Source: Marivita lacus (GTDB taxonomy: Bacteria; Pseudomonadota; Alphaproteobacteria; Rhodobacterales; Rhodobacteraceae). Taken from it: a stretch of DNA of 64,000 bases. Each line of letters begins with the position of its first letter. Position 1 is the first letter of the stretch. This document shows positions 44,700 to 53,789 of this stretch, one piece after another. Location: the NCBI RefSeq assembly GCF_014637725.1, contig NZ_BMFC01000006.1, forward strand, positions 124,001 to 188,000, read 5' to 3'. The translations under genes and the position numbers were made by a program. The notes beneath the pieces are model-generated. The model saw only the letters and a list, made by a program, of their open reading frames with translations. It did no database searches and was not told where the DNA came from.

Positions 44700-45620
44700 T
44701 TGCAGACAACCGTTCAATCTATCGTTCGTTTTTCGGGCATTGGCCTGCACACCGGGGTTCCGGTGAACATGGCCATTTGCCCGGCACCTGCCGATCATGG
44801 CATCGTGTTCGAGCGCACCGATATCCGGTTGGGCAATGCGCGGATCGCGGCGCTTTTCGACCGTGTCGAACAATCGCCCCTGTGCACGAAGATCGTCAAT
44901 CATTCCGGCGTGTCGGTCTCGACGATCGAACACATCATGGCGGCACTTGCAGGCTGCGGCGTGCACAATGCGCTGGTGAGGATCGACGGCCCCGAAGCGC
45001 CGATTCTCGATGGCAGCGCCGCACCCTTCGTGCGCCGCATCCTGTCTGCCGGGGTCAAGCAGTTGCGCAGCCCGATCCGGGTAATCGAGGTCTTGAGCAC
45101 GGTCGAAGTGCACACCGCGCAGGGCTGGGCACGGCTTGGACCGGGCGCGGGCCTGACGATGGATTTCCACATCGACTTCGCCGACAGGGCGATCGGTCGG
45201 CAAAGCAAGTCCCTGGACCTTGCCAACGGTGCTTTCGTGCGGGAATTGTGCGACAGCCGCACCTTCTGCCGCGCCTCCGATGTCAAAGCGATGCGCGCGG
45301 TCGGCAAGGCACTGGGCGGCACGATGGAAAACGCCGTTGTCGTCGATGGCGACAAGGTGCTCAGCCCCGGTGGCCTGCGTCACAGCGACGAAGCGGTGCG
45401 GCACAAGATGCTGGATGCACTCGGGGACCTGGCGCTGGCCGGGGCGCCGTTGCTGGGCCATTACGAGGGTCACAAGGCCGGGCACACCCTGACCAACATG
45501 CTCTTGCGTGAGCTTTTCGCGACGCCCGACGGCTACCGCGTTCGCGAGTGCGACACCATGCTTGCGGCACGTCTGCCCGGTGCCGGTGTCGGCGCACACG
45601 AGATTCCGGCGGTTGCCTGA
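44700..45620 (+). CDS. lpxC: UDP-3-O-acyl-N-acetylglucosamine deacetylase
   Basis: 306 residues. Zinc enzyme for the committed step of lipid A synthesis. The zinc ligands appear in TIEHIMAAL (the first histidine) and in RHKMLDALGDLAL (second histidine and the aspartate), with GHKAGHTLTNML near the C-terminus. The likely start is TTG at 44700 (reading L/MQTTVQSIVRF), because GAGGG sits five bases before it and the family starts with MQTT. This makes it a TTG-initiated gene. It follows the ftsZ terminator and probably has its own promoter. Confidence 0.93.
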   Translation: MQTTVQSIVRFSGIGLHTGVPVNMAICPAPADHGIVFERTDIRLGNARIAALFDRVEQSPLCTKIVNHSGVSVSTIEHIMAALAGCGVHNALVRIDGPEAPILDGSAAPFVRRILSAGVKQLRSPIRVIEVLSTVEVHTAQGWARLGPGAGLTMDFHIDFADRAIGRQSKSLDLANGAFVRELCDSRTFCRASDVKAMRAVGKALGGTMENAVVVDGDKVLSPGGLRHSDEAVRHKMLDALGDLALAGAPLLGHYEGHKAGHTLTNMLLRELFATPDGYRVRECDTMLAARLPGAGVGAHEIPAVA

Positions 45621-45665
45621 CCGGGCAACGCCTTTCACGGAACACGATCTGGACATTGGGTGCGC

Positions 45666-45706
45666 AGACACACGAAACTCTTGTGTGTCTAAAGGCGTTT
45701 TGCCTT
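45666..45706. repeat. Tandem hairpins downstream of lpxC
   Basis: AGACACAC, loop GAAACTCTT, GTGTGTCT (45666-45690) is followed after 1 nt by AAGGC-GTTTT-GCCTT (45692-45706). They lie 45 nt after the lpxC stop. The second may act as a weak terminator. Confidence 0.55.
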
Positions 45707-45780
45707 CCGATTTAATGTGCTAGGACCAACATCAGACAAGTGGCACACATAGCCACAGCGGTTTAACGAAGGTGACGGGC

Positions 45781-46635
45781 ATGGCAGCGGGCAGAAGCGC
45801 AAGAGCTGTGATCGGAGCGGGGCTCTTGATGGTGACGCTGGCCGCTTGCGGCGGCGGCGAACGTCCGGGATTCGGCCCCGACGGCGTCCCGATCGAGAAT
45901 TTTACCGCAGAGCAAATCTTCGAACGTGGCGAGTTCGAGCTGGATCGTCGTGATCCAGAGGATGCCGCGTTCTATTTCTCTGAAGTCGAGCGCTTGTACC
46001 CCTATTCGGAATTGGCCAAGCGGGCGGTGATCATGCAGGCGTTTGCGCATCACCAGAACAAGGATTACGAGAACAGCCGGTCCGCCGCGCAGCGGTATAT
46101 CGACTTTTTTCCAACCGACGAAGATGCCGCTTACGCGCAGTATCTCCTTGCGCTCAGCTATTATGACCAGATCGAGGATGTGGGCCGCGACCAGGGCCTG
46201 ACCTTCCAGGCGTTGCAGGCGTTGCGCACGGTGATCGAACGCTATCCGGACAGCGAATATGCGCGGTCGTCGGTGCTCAAGTTCGATCTGGCCTTCGACC
46301 ATCTGGCGGCCAAGGAAATGGAGATCGGGCGCTTCTATCTCAAGCGCAATCACTATCCTGCGGCGATCAACCGGTTCCGCGTCGTGGTCGAGGATTTCCA
46401 GACCACCACCCACACCGCCGAAGCGCTGCACCGTCTGGTCGAATCCTACCTGTCGCTGGGTCTGACCGACGAGGCGCAGACCGCAGGTGCCATTCTGGGC
46501 TATAATTTCCAGTCCACCGATTGGTACGAGGACAGCTTCAAACTGCTGACCGGGCGCGGACTCGAGCTGAAGGCCACCGGCGACAACTGGCTGGCGCAGG
46601 TCTATCGACAGATGGTTCGTGGCCAGTGGCTTTGA
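45781..46635 (+). CDS. bamD: Outer membrane assembly lipoprotein BamD
   Basis: 284 residues. Part of the BAM complex for outer-membrane beta-barrel insertion. A lipoprotein signal peptide ends LMVTLAACG, with the lipid-attached C23. A set of TPR-like helices follows: EQIFERGEFELDRRDPEDAAFYFSEVERLYPYSELAKRA is the characteristic opening. Start at ATG 45781; an in-frame GTG at 45772 is close to the AGG and spaced too tightly. It is followed 41 nt later by recN. Confidence 0.94.
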   Translation: MAAGRSARAVIGAGLLMVTLAACGGGERPGFGPDGVPIENFTAEQIFERGEFELDRRDPEDAAFYFSEVERLYPYSELAKRAVIMQAFAHHQNKDYENSRSAAQRYIDFFPTDEDAAYAQYLLALSYYDQIEDVGRDQGLTFQALQALRTVIERYPDSEYARSSVLKFDLAFDHLAAKEMEIGRFYLKRNHYPAAINRFRVVVEDFQTTTHTAEALHRLVESYLSLGLTDEAQTAGAILGYNFQSTDWYEDSFKLLTGRGLELKATGDNWLAQVYRQMVRGQWL

Positions 46636-46676
46636 TCGGGGGGCGGTGCGTCTGACCACGCACCCGGTTGCACAGA

Positions 46677-48335
46677 ATGCTGCGCGCACTTGAAATACGG
46701 GACATGCTGATCATTGACCGGCTGGAGCTTGAGTTCCAGCCCGGCCTCAACGTGTTGACCGGCGAAACCGGCGCGGGCAAGTCGATCCTCCTCGATTCTC
46801 TGGGCTTCGTGCTGGGCTGGCGCGGTCGGGCGGAACTGGTGCGAAGCGGTGCCGATCAAGGCGAGGTCACGGCGGTGTTCGACCTGCCGCGCGGCCATCC
46901 TGCGCATGAGGTGCTGGCCGAAGCCGGGTTCGAAGACGCGGACGAGTTGATCCTGCGGCGGGTGAACACGGTGGACGGGCGCAAGACCGGCTGGGTCAAT
47001 GACCGGCGCGTGACGGGAGAGATGCTGCGCGCCTTGTCAGACACTTTGGTCGAATTGCACGGCCAGCACGATGATCGGGGTCTGCTGGACTCCAAGGGAC
47101 ACCGGGCGCTGCTGGATCAATTCGCGGGGCATTATGATCTGTTGGCTGCCGTGAAAACCGCCTGGAGCACCATGTCCAAGGCCCGCAAGGCGCTGGTCGA
47201 AGCGGAAGCCGCGTACAAGGCAGCACAGGCCGAGGAAGAATTCCTGCGCCATTCCGTGGCGGAGTTGGACAAGCTGTCCCCCGAACCGGGCGAGGATGCC
47301 GATCTTGACGCGCGGCGGCGCATGATGCAGGGCGCAGAGCGTATCCGGGACGATATCAGCCGGGCCGCTCAGGTCATGGGACAGGACGGTGCCGAAGGCG
47401 CGCTGTCGGACGCGCTGCGCTGGCTCGAAGGGGCAAGCGACGCTGCCGATGGGCGGCTCGACGATCCCTTGGCGGCACTTGCGCGTGCGATGGCCGAACT
47501 CGATGATGCGGCGCATGGCGTGAGCGTCTGTCTCGATGCGCTCGACTTTGATCCGCACGAGCTTGAGGCTACCGAAGAGCGGCTTTTTGCGCTGCGCGCG
47601 CTGGCCCGCAAACATGGTGTTGCCCCGGATGACCTGTCCGGATTGGCCGACACCCTGCGCGACAGACTCGCAGCTCTGGATCAGGGCGCAGACCGCATGA
47701 CGCATCTTCAGGCCGACTTGCGCAGCGCCGAGGCGGCCTATGATGTGGCGGCCATGGCCTTGCGCGACAGCCGTGCATCGGCGGCAAAGCGGCTGGACAC
47801 AGCCGTCTGCGCCGAACTGGCCCCACTCAAGATGGAACGCGCGGTGTTCTTGACCGACATGTCCGACGCGCCTGCCGGACCAGACGGCAGCGATGCGGTG
47901 GCCTTTACTGTCGCAACGAATCCCGGCGCACCGGCTGGACCCATCGGCAAGATCGCCTCGGGCGGCGAACTCAGCCGCTTCCTGCTGGCGCTCAAGGTCT
48001 GCCTGTCGGAACAGCGCGATGCCGGTCTGACGATGATCTTCGACGAGATCGACCGCGGTGTCGGCGGCGCGACCGCCGATGCGGTGGGCCGTCGTCTGGC
48101 CGCGCTTGCCGAAGGCGGACAGGTTCTGGTCGTCACCCATTCGCCACAGGTCGCAGCGCTTGGCGCGCATCACTGGCGCGTCGAAAAGCGGGTCGCCAAC
48201 GAGCAGACCACCTCGACCGTCGTGCCGTTGGATGCGCCCGCCCGCGAGGGCGAGATCGCCCGGATGCTGTCGGGTGACACGATCACCTCGGAGGCCCGCG
48301 CCGCCGCGCGGGCGCTTCTGGCACATGTGTCCTGA
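46677..48335 (+). CDS. recN: DNA repair protein RecN
   Basis: 552 residues. An SMC-like ATPase that gathers DNA ends for recombination repair. The Walker A is GETGAGKS (residues 29-36); the signature motif KIASGGELSRFLLALKV and Walker B MIFDEIDRGVGG are near the C-terminus; the middle is coiled coil (about residues 160-380). Length is normal. The ATG at 46677 is the first in frame with a conserved MLRALEIRDMLII opening. It lies after bamD in the usual Rhodobacteraceae order. Confidence 0.95.
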   Translation: MLRALEIRDMLIIDRLELEFQPGLNVLTGETGAGKSILLDSLGFVLGWRGRAELVRSGADQGEVTAVFDLPRGHPAHEVLAEAGFEDADELILRRVNTVDGRKTGWVNDRRVTGEMLRALSDTLVELHGQHDDRGLLDSKGHRALLDQFAGHYDLLAAVKTAWSTMSKARKALVEAEAAYKAAQAEEEFLRHSVAELDKLSPEPGEDADLDARRRMMQGAERIRDDISRAAQVMGQDGAEGALSDALRWLEGASDAADGRLDDPLAALARAMAELDDAAHGVSVCLDALDFDPHELEATEERLFALRALARKHGVAPDDLSGLADTLRDRLAALDQGADRMTHLQADLRSAEAAYDVAAMALRDSRASAAKRLDTAVCAELAPLKMERAVFLTDMSDAPAGPDGSDAVAFTVATNPGAPAGPIGKIASGGELSRFLLALKVCLSEQRDAGLTMIFDEIDRGVGGATADAVGRRLAALAEGGQVLVVTHSPQVAALGAHHWRVEKRVANEQTTSTVVPLDAPAREGEIARMLSGDTITSEARAAARALLAHVS

Positions 48336-48344
48336 CACCCACCG

Positions 48345-48357
48345 TCACAGACTGTGA
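48345..48357. promoter_or_regulatory. Small dyad TCACAG-A-CTGTGA before the ClC gene
   Basis: A perfect 6-bp inverted repeat around one base, about 96 nt upstream of the ClC ATG and 9 nt after the recN stop. It could be an operator or a weak recN 3' structure. Confidence 0.25.
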
Positions 48358-48452
48358 TCGCAACAGGGCTGGACACCGCAACCTCATTGAATAACCCTAG
48401 GTAAACAGATGGTTTTTGGCGTGGTTCGCTTTCCCCGAAAGGACCGCTAGGC

Positions 48453-50129
48453 ATGGCGCCAGCTTTGCGTGGTCAGTTGCAGGCAATGAAGTCACAGTTC
48501 GCGCGCGGCTGGGATTTGCTGCGCCACAAGGGACCGTCGCAATTCCAGTTCTGGCTGATCGCGCTCCTGATCGGAATTGCCGCCGGTCTCGCGGCAACGC
48601 TGTTCCGGCTGGCCATCACCCTGCTGCAAACCACCGTCTACGGCACGCCCAGTGTCACGACCATCCACAGCTACGCCGAGAACCTGCCGTGGTGGATGCT
48701 GCTCTTGATCCCCACATGCGGTGGCTTGGTGGTGGGGGTGATCATCCACTACTTCACCCCGGATGGCCGCGTCCGGTCGGTTGCCGACGTGATCGAAGGC
48801 GCCGCGCTGAACGACGGTCGCGTCGAAAAGAAGGCAGGGATAGCATCGGCCATCTGCAGCTGGATCACCCTGTCCACCGGGGGCAGTTCCGGGCGCGAAG
48901 GCCCGGTCGTGCATATCGCCGCGATGATCTCGTCCTGGGTGTCGAACACGATCCGCGCCGACGGGATCACCGGGCGCGACCTGCTGGGCTGTGCCGTGGC
49001 CGCTGCTGTGTCAGCCAGCTTCAACGCGCCCATCGCGGGTGCGCTCTTCGCGCTCGAGGTGATCCTGCGCCATTTTGCGGTGCATGCCTTTGCCCCGATC
49101 GTCGTGGCCAGCGCGGCAGGCACGGTGATCAACCGGCTCGTGTTCGGGGATGTGACCGAATTCAAGCTGCCGGGCACCACGACGGTCGAATTCTACATCG
49201 AACTGCCCGCCTTTTTCATCCTCGGCCTTGTCTGCGGACTGGTGGCCGTTGCCATGATGCGCGCGGTTTTCCTCGCGGATGACGTGGGCTCGCGCCTGCA
49301 AAACCGCATGGGCCTGCCGCACCTGCTGCGCCCCGCGGTGGCGGGTGTGATGCTGGGCGCGCTGGCGATCTGGTTTCCGCATATCATCGGCGTCGGCTAC
49401 GAGACCACGTCGCGCGCCCTGACCGGCGCGCTGCTCTGGCACGAGGCGGTGGTTTTTGCCATGCTCAAGGTCGTTGCCGTGGCCATCACCATGGGCGGGC
49501 GCATGGGAGGTGGGGTGTTTTCCCCCTCGCTGATGCTGGGCGCGCTGACGGGCCTTGCCTTCGGCCTGATCGCCACGGGGGTGTTTCCGGACCAGTCTGG
49601 CACTGCAACGCTTTATGCGCTGGCGGGCATGGGTGCTGTGGCCGCCGCGGTGCTGGGGGCGCCCATTTCGACCACGCTGATCGTCTTTGAACTGACGGGT
49701 GACTGGCAGACAGGTCTGGCGGTGATGGTGTCGGTGTCGATGTCCACCGCCGTGTCAGCCCGTCTGGTGGATCGGTCGTTCTTCCTCACCCAGCTGGAAC
49801 GGCGCAACGTTCACCTTGCTGCCGGACCCCAAGCTTACCTCTTGGCGATGTTCCGCGTGCAAGGCGTGATGCGCAAACCGACCGACAGCAACGCTGCCGA
49901 CGAAGAGGCCTGCCTGACAATGATCGAACAAGGGCTCTATGTGCAGGCGCAGGCCACGCTGGAAACCGCGCTGCCGCTCTTTGATAAATCCGGCGTCGCC
50001 TTCCTGCCGGTGGTCCGCCTCGAAGGGCCGGAGGACACGCCCGTGCTGCAAGGCGCCCTGTTCCACGTGGATGCCCTCAAGGCCTATAACCGCGCGCTGG
50101 CGGCAACAGCCGAGGAAGAGCACAGCTAA
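48453..50129 (+). CDS. ClC-family chloride channel/transporter with divergent selectivity motif
   Basis: 558 residues, ten or more membrane helices. The gating glutamate motif is present (GSSGREGPVVHI, E149) and so is GGGVFSPSLMLGA. The first motif (GSGIPE of other ClCs) is replaced by RVRSVADVIEGAAL. In the segment FNAPIAGALFALEVILRHF the glutamate needed for proton transfer (position 203 of the E. coli protein) is valine (V203), which is the residue of channel-type members. The last ~110 residues resemble a degenerate CBS-domain pair. Whether it is a channel, an exchanger or acts on other anions is open. AAAGGA precedes the ATG. Confidence 0.85.
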   Translation: MAPALRGQLQAMKSQFARGWDLLRHKGPSQFQFWLIALLIGIAAGLAATLFRLAITLLQTTVYGTPSVTTIHSYAENLPWWMLLLIPTCGGLVVGVIIHYFTPDGRVRSVADVIEGAALNDGRVEKKAGIASAICSWITLSTGGSSGREGPVVHIAAMISSWVSNTIRADGITGRDLLGCAVAAAVSASFNAPIAGALFALEVILRHFAVHAFAPIVVASAAGTVINRLVFGDVTEFKLPGTTTVEFYIELPAFFILGLVCGLVAVAMMRAVFLADDVGSRLQNRMGLPHLLRPAVAGVMLGALAIWFPHIIGVGYETTSRALTGALLWHEAVVFAMLKVVAVAITMGGRMGGGVFSPSLMLGALTGLAFGLIATGVFPDQSGTATLYALAGMGAVAAAVLGAPISTTLIVFELTGDWQTGLAVMVSVSMSTAVSARLVDRSFFLTQLERRNVHLAAGPQAYLLAMFRVQGVMRKPTDSNAADEEACLTMIEQGLYVQAQATLETALPLFDKSGVAFLPVVRLEGPEDTPVLQGALFHVDALKAYNRALAATAEEEHS

Positions 50130-50142
50130 GGCCCTATGGGCC
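50130..50142. terminator. Hairpin just after the ClC stop
   Basis: GGCCC-TAT-GGGCC directly follows the stop codon, then AT-rich sequence (TAATTTCATT). It is a plausible weak terminator separating the ClC gene from the zincin operon. Confidence 0.5.
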
Positions 50143-50213
50143 ACACCGTAATTTCATTCGCTGAGAATCGATATTCGCGCTATTGATAAGTATATTTTTT
50201 CGAGGATTTTAAA

Positions 50214-50720
50214 ATGATACAGATTAATATCGGCGATCACGCCGGTAGCGAGAATGGTGACAATTTCACGCCCATTCCCGCAGGAAACTACCGCGACCAA
50301 TGTCGTTGGGCGCGTCGCAAGGCGATCTGGATTTCGCAGAACATGCCTCGGGCGGATCAGTATTATTCCGGTCTGGGCGCCGGTGTGAACCTGACGACGA
50401 TGCTGGGCAACAACAGCATGTGGATCAACTATGACGGGTCCATCGACTATTACGGTTATACCTATTCGAACAACGATATCTGGATCGGTCCCAAACCGTT
50501 CCGCATCGGCAAGTGGAGCGTGCTGGCCACGATCCTCCACGAACTGGCCCATGTCGCAGGTGCGCCGGGCGCGCCTCCGGGTGGTGGTGTCTGCGCGGTC
50601 AACGGGCTGTGCCACGCGGCAGAGCGGGCCGTCTACGAGTGCGGCCTCGGCAACCGGACAGAACTGACAACAGGGATCGACGATCCCGCGACACCCTATG
50701 ATCCAACCATCTCAGGATGA
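50214..50720 (+). CDS. Uncharacterised small zincin-like protein (HExxH)
   Basis: 168 residues, soluble, with no signal peptide or membrane segment. The motif HELAH (H109, E110, H113) is a classical zinc metallopeptidase site; a possible third ligand is E137 in AERAVYECG. Cysteines 127, 133 and 143 could form disulfides, which would fit a secreted or effector-like protein. No close known family was recognised. The flanking 5' region is unusually AT-rich for this genome. Its stop overlaps the start of the next gene (ATGA). The proteolytic role, target and delivery route are unknown; only the zinc motif is seen directly. Confidence 0.65.
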   Translation: MIQINIGDHAGSENGDNFTPIPAGNYRDQCRWARRKAIWISQNMPRADQYYSGLGAGVNLTTMLGNNSMWINYDGSIDYYGYTYSNNDIWIGPKPFRIGKWSVLATILHELAHVAGAPGAPPGGGVCAVNGLCHAAERAVYECGLGNRTELTTGIDDPATPYDPTISG

Positions 50721-51409
50721 GGGTCATGGCCGCAAGTCAAAGACGGGTATTCGTTGTCGCGACACTGGTGTGTTTTGGCTGGGCAATACATGTAGTAGCA
50801 AAGGAGCAGGGACAGGCAATGCGGACATCCAGCACGGTCAGTGAATTCGACACAGGCGCAGACGCCGCCTTGGTGAGCGAGGACCTCAAGGCCATTCGGC
50901 AGGCCATGACCCCGATTGTGACGCGCGAAGGGGTTGGGATCATCTCGGGCTCCCGGACGCTCACCAAGGCAAGCGACAAGACCGCGATTGGCAAGGCGTT
51001 GCTGCAAGTCGCTGCCTTCACGCTGGCGGACAGCGCCCGGTCCGAGAGGGAGGTTCTGCGCGCGTTGGAAGAAATCGCCCTCGACTTGCAGCGCAGCGCC
51101 ATCGCGGACACGCCGGTATCCTACCCAAAGGACGATCCGGAAGCGTCGGCGCGGGCGCTTGATGCCTCTGATGACTGGTCGGCAGAGTTCCTGTCCTGGG
51201 CACCCGAGAAAACCGACGAAGAGATCCTGTCCGAGCTTGCCGACACCCTTGGCGCCGCCGTGGCCAAGAGGGCAGACCTGAGGGCCTACGCCGTCGAAAG
51301 CCAAAGCTGGTCCTTCCAGAGATCCGGAATTGCCGTCGTCGATCCGGCGACAGGCGAAGGGCTATGGTACAGTTACCGCACGGTGCGGGCCTTGACCGGG
51401 CGTCGCTGA
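50717..51409 (+). CDS. Uncharacterised membrane-anchored or secreted partner of the zincin
   Basis: 230 residues. An N-terminal hydrophobic segment (about residues 10-28, RRVFVVATLVCFGWAIHVVA) is a signal peptide or anchor, and the rest would be periplasmic. No known domain was recognised; the C-terminal third (SQSWSFQRSGIAVVDPATGEGLWYSYRTVRALTG) is the most structured-looking part. It starts within the zincin stop (ATGA), so the pair is translated together. A partner, inhibitor or immunity role is possible by analogy only. Confidence 0.6.
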   Translation: MRVMAASQRRVFVVATLVCFGWAIHVVAKEQGQAMRTSSTVSEFDTGADAALVSEDLKAIRQAMTPIVTREGVGIISGSRTLTKASDKTAIGKALLQVAAFTLADSARSEREVLRALEEIALDLQRSAIADTPVSYPKDDPEASARALDASDDWSAEFLSWAPEKTDEEILSELADTLGAAVAKRADLRAYAVESQSWSFQRSGIAVVDPATGEGLWYSYRTVRALTGRR

Positions 51410-51425
51410 CTAAGCTGTCAGACGG

Positions 51426-51770
51426 TTACACCCGCTCGACCTGAACACCGTCCTGCACCCAGAAGGCGAGGTTATCTTTGATCTGCAACACCTCGTCCTT
51501 GGGGGTTTCGTAGCTCCAGACGGCGTTGGTGTATGTCTTGCTTTTCGACACGATGTCGAAATAGCTGGCCTCGCCCTTGTGCGGGCAGGTCGTGCGGTAG
51601 TCGGATGCGTCCAGAAAGGCCGTCGCCACGTCAGCGCGCGGGAAATAGATCACGAAAGGCATGTCGCCCTCGGTCAGTTCCAGTGCATTGGTGCTTTCCG
51701 CGATCACCGCACCACCGGCGCGCACGACCCAGGTGCCTTCGGCAGGTCTGACTGTAATGTGTTTCTGCAT
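51426..51770 (-). CDS. DUF427 family protein
   Basis: 114 residues. The pattern EGTWVVRAGGAVIAESTNALEL...FPRADV, then CPHKGEASYFDI and ETPKDEVLQIKDNLAFW, is diagnostic of DUF427, a small compact fold found as a stand-alone protein in many bacteria. The CPHKG segment may be a ligand pocket; the function is unknown. The start MQKHITVRP at 51770 fits the family. It is convergent with the zincin partner gene and 59 nt from the M24B gene stop. Confidence 0.88.
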   Translation of the reverse strand: MQKHITVRPAEGTWVVRAGGAVIAESTNALELTEGDMPFVIYFPRADVATAFLDASDYRTTCPHKGEASYFDIVSKSKTYTNAVWSYETPKDEVLQIKDNLAFWVQDGVQVERV

Positions 51771-51829
51771 GATCCGTCCCCTTTTTGTGTCGTGTACCGG
51801 GGTTAGCCGGGAAATGTAAATGTCTATGC

Positions 51830-53611
51830 TCAGATAGGCGCACAGGCCCGGGCCAGCCACGTGGACACCTCGCTCTCGACCAACGGGCTGATCCGGGCCA
51901 GAACCCCGGCATGATAGGTGTTCAGCCAGTCGCGCTCTGCCTCGGTCAGAAGTCCCGTGTCGATCAGCCGCGTGTCGATGGGCGCATGGGTCAGGGTCTC
52001 GAAACGGTACATCTCGGGCACGGTCTGACCGGGCAGGGCAGGTGCTTCCTCGACGATGATCAGGTTCTCGATGCGGATTCCAAACGCGCCTTCCTTGTAG
52101 AAGCCCGGCTCGTTCGACAGGATCATGCCGGGCATGAACGGCACCGTCCCGGTGCGCGCCAGCCGCTGCGGGCCTTCATGCACGCTCAGATACGATCCCA
52201 CGCCATGTCCGGTGCCATGCCCGTAATCTAGACCGTTGTCCCAGAGCGCCACGCGGGCCAGCGCATCCATGTCGCGCCCGGCCAGCCCCTTGGGCCAGCG
52301 CAGCCGTGAAATCGCGATCATGCCCTTGAGCACCAGCGTGAAGGCGCGTCGCTCCTCCTGCCCTACCGTCCCGATGGCGATGGTGCGGGTGATGTCGGTG
52401 GTGCCGTCCAAATATTGCCCGCCACTGTCCACCAGCAACAGACCCGCATCGACCCGGCGGTTGGTCTTGTCGGTTACGCGGTAATGCACGATAGCCCCGT
52501 TTGGACCGGCTCCCGATATGGTGTCGAAGCTGATGTCGCGCAGCGCATTGGTTGCAGCCCTCTCTGCCTCTAGCCGTGTGACCACGTCGATCTCGGTCAG
52601 GCTGCCCGCCGGTTGCTGATCGAGCCAGCACAGGAACCGTGCCATCGCGGCCCCGTCGCGCAGATGCGCCGCCCGTGCGCCCTCCAACTCGGCTGGCGTC
52701 TTGCAGGCCTTTGGCAAGGCACAAGGGTCCTGCGCCTCGATCATCGGCGTCCCCGCCGCGCGCAGCGTGTCTGCCACGATCACCGGGCAGCTTGCGGGAT
52801 CAATCTGGACGGGCCCCGTCACAGCGCCAAGCGCCTGCAGGAACGCCTCGACCGGCTCGATCCGCACCTGCGGCCCAAGGTGATCGCCCAACTCGGCAAG
52901 CTTGGCCGGGTTGACGAAAAACGTCACCCTGCCGCCCGCATGCAAAAGTGCAAACCCGTGGACGAAGGGCGTGCGCGGCACGTCATCGCCGCGAATGTTC
53001 AACAGCCAGCAGATGCTGTCGGGCAGGGTCAGCACCGCGCAGCTTGCCGCACCAAGGGTTTCCGCCAGCCGGGTGATCTTGGCCTCATGCGTCTCGCCGG
53101 TCAGCTCCACAGGTTGCGCAAAGGCCGGGGTCGCGGGTGCGGGCGGCTGGTCGGCCCAGATGCGATCCACGAGGTTCTCCGTCCGCCGCAGCACGACATC
53201 CCCGACGCGCGTCTCGAGGTCGCGGATCTGCGACACCGTGTGCAGCCACGGATCGAACCCGATCACCGCGCGTGCCCCGGCGTTCCGGGTGATCCAGTCC
53301 TCCAGCGTCACCTCCGGCCAATGCACCGGCGTGAACACATCCGCCACCTGCGCGCGCACCTGCACCCGGTAGCGGCTGTCGATGAACACGCCCGCGCTGT
53401 CGGCAAGCGCCACGCAGAACCCCGCCGAGCCGGTGAACCCCGTCAGCCAGGCCAAGCGGCTGTCCCGCTCGGCCACGTATTCGCCCTGATGCGCGTCGGC
53501 CCGTGGGATGATGAACCCGTCCAGACCGTCCTGCGCCATCTCTGCGCGCAGCGCCTCCAGCCGGGGCGGTCCTTGATCGGGCGAGGATGTCTCTGAAAAG
53601 CTCTGGAACAT
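51830..53611 (-). CDS. pepP: Xaa-Pro aminopeptidase (aminopeptidase P, M24B family)
   Basis: 593 residues, three-domain form as in eukaryotic cytosolic aminopeptidase P. Two creatinase-like N-terminal domains are followed by the pita-bread catalytic domain (about residues 320-540). The metal ligands are seen in DSGGQYLDGTTDITRT (two aspartates), GHGTGHGVGSYLSVHE and NEPGFYKEGAFGIRIENL. It releases N-terminal residues before proline. The start at 53611 was chosen because the conserved LRAEMAQDGLDGFIIPRADAHQGEY lies at once downstream. It stands alone. Confidence 0.93.
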   Translation of the reverse strand: MFQSFSETSSPDQGPPRLEALRAEMAQDGLDGFIIPRADAHQGEYVAERDSRLAWLTGFTGSAGFCVALADSAGVFIDSRYRVQVRAQVADVFTPVHWPEVTLEDWITRNAGARAVIGFDPWLHTVSQIRDLETRVGDVVLRRTENLVDRIWADQPPAPATPAFAQPVELTGETHEAKITRLAETLGAASCAVLTLPDSICWLLNIRGDDVPRTPFVHGFALLHAGGRVTFFVNPAKLAELGDHLGPQVRIEPVEAFLQALGAVTGPVQIDPASCPVIVADTLRAAGTPMIEAQDPCALPKACKTPAELEGARAAHLRDGAAMARFLCWLDQQPAGSLTEIDVVTRLEAERAATNALRDISFDTISGAGPNGAIVHYRVTDKTNRRVDAGLLLVDSGGQYLDGTTDITRTIAIGTVGQEERRAFTLVLKGMIAISRLRWPKGLAGRDMDALARVALWDNGLDYGHGTGHGVGSYLSVHEGPQRLARTGTVPFMPGMILSNEPGFYKEGAFGIRIENLIIVEEAPALPGQTVPEMYRFETLTHAPIDTRLIDTGLLTEAERDWLNTYHAGVLARISPLVESEVSTWLARACAPI

Positions 53612-53756
53612 GGCGCGGTCTTTCTTTCAATTTTGCTCATGCGAACCCGGAAACGCGCAAAGAGGCAACCCCTCGCACAGCCGGTGACGGAACACGTGTC
53701 CGGCTTCCTCTCTTTCAAGATACGCACAAAACGCCGCCCGAAGGGCCGCGCCTGTT

Positions 53757-53789
53757 GGACCGGCGCCGCCGGTCCGATCCAATCGGATC
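53757..53789. repeat. Tandem hairpins at the 3' end of cobT
   Basis: GGACCGGC-GCC-GCCGGTCC (53757-53775) is immediately followed by GATCC-AATC-GGATC (53776-53789). They abut the cobT stop (the gene ends at 53788) and may be its terminator or a 3' stabiliser. The GGATC/GATCC half-sites recur in the hairpin after cobS. Confidence 0.55.

Noticed and set aside
50130-51409. Genomic island or phage insertion around the zincin genes
   Set aside because: No integrase, tRNA junction, repeat or transposase was seen; only local AT-richness just upstream and unknown proteins.
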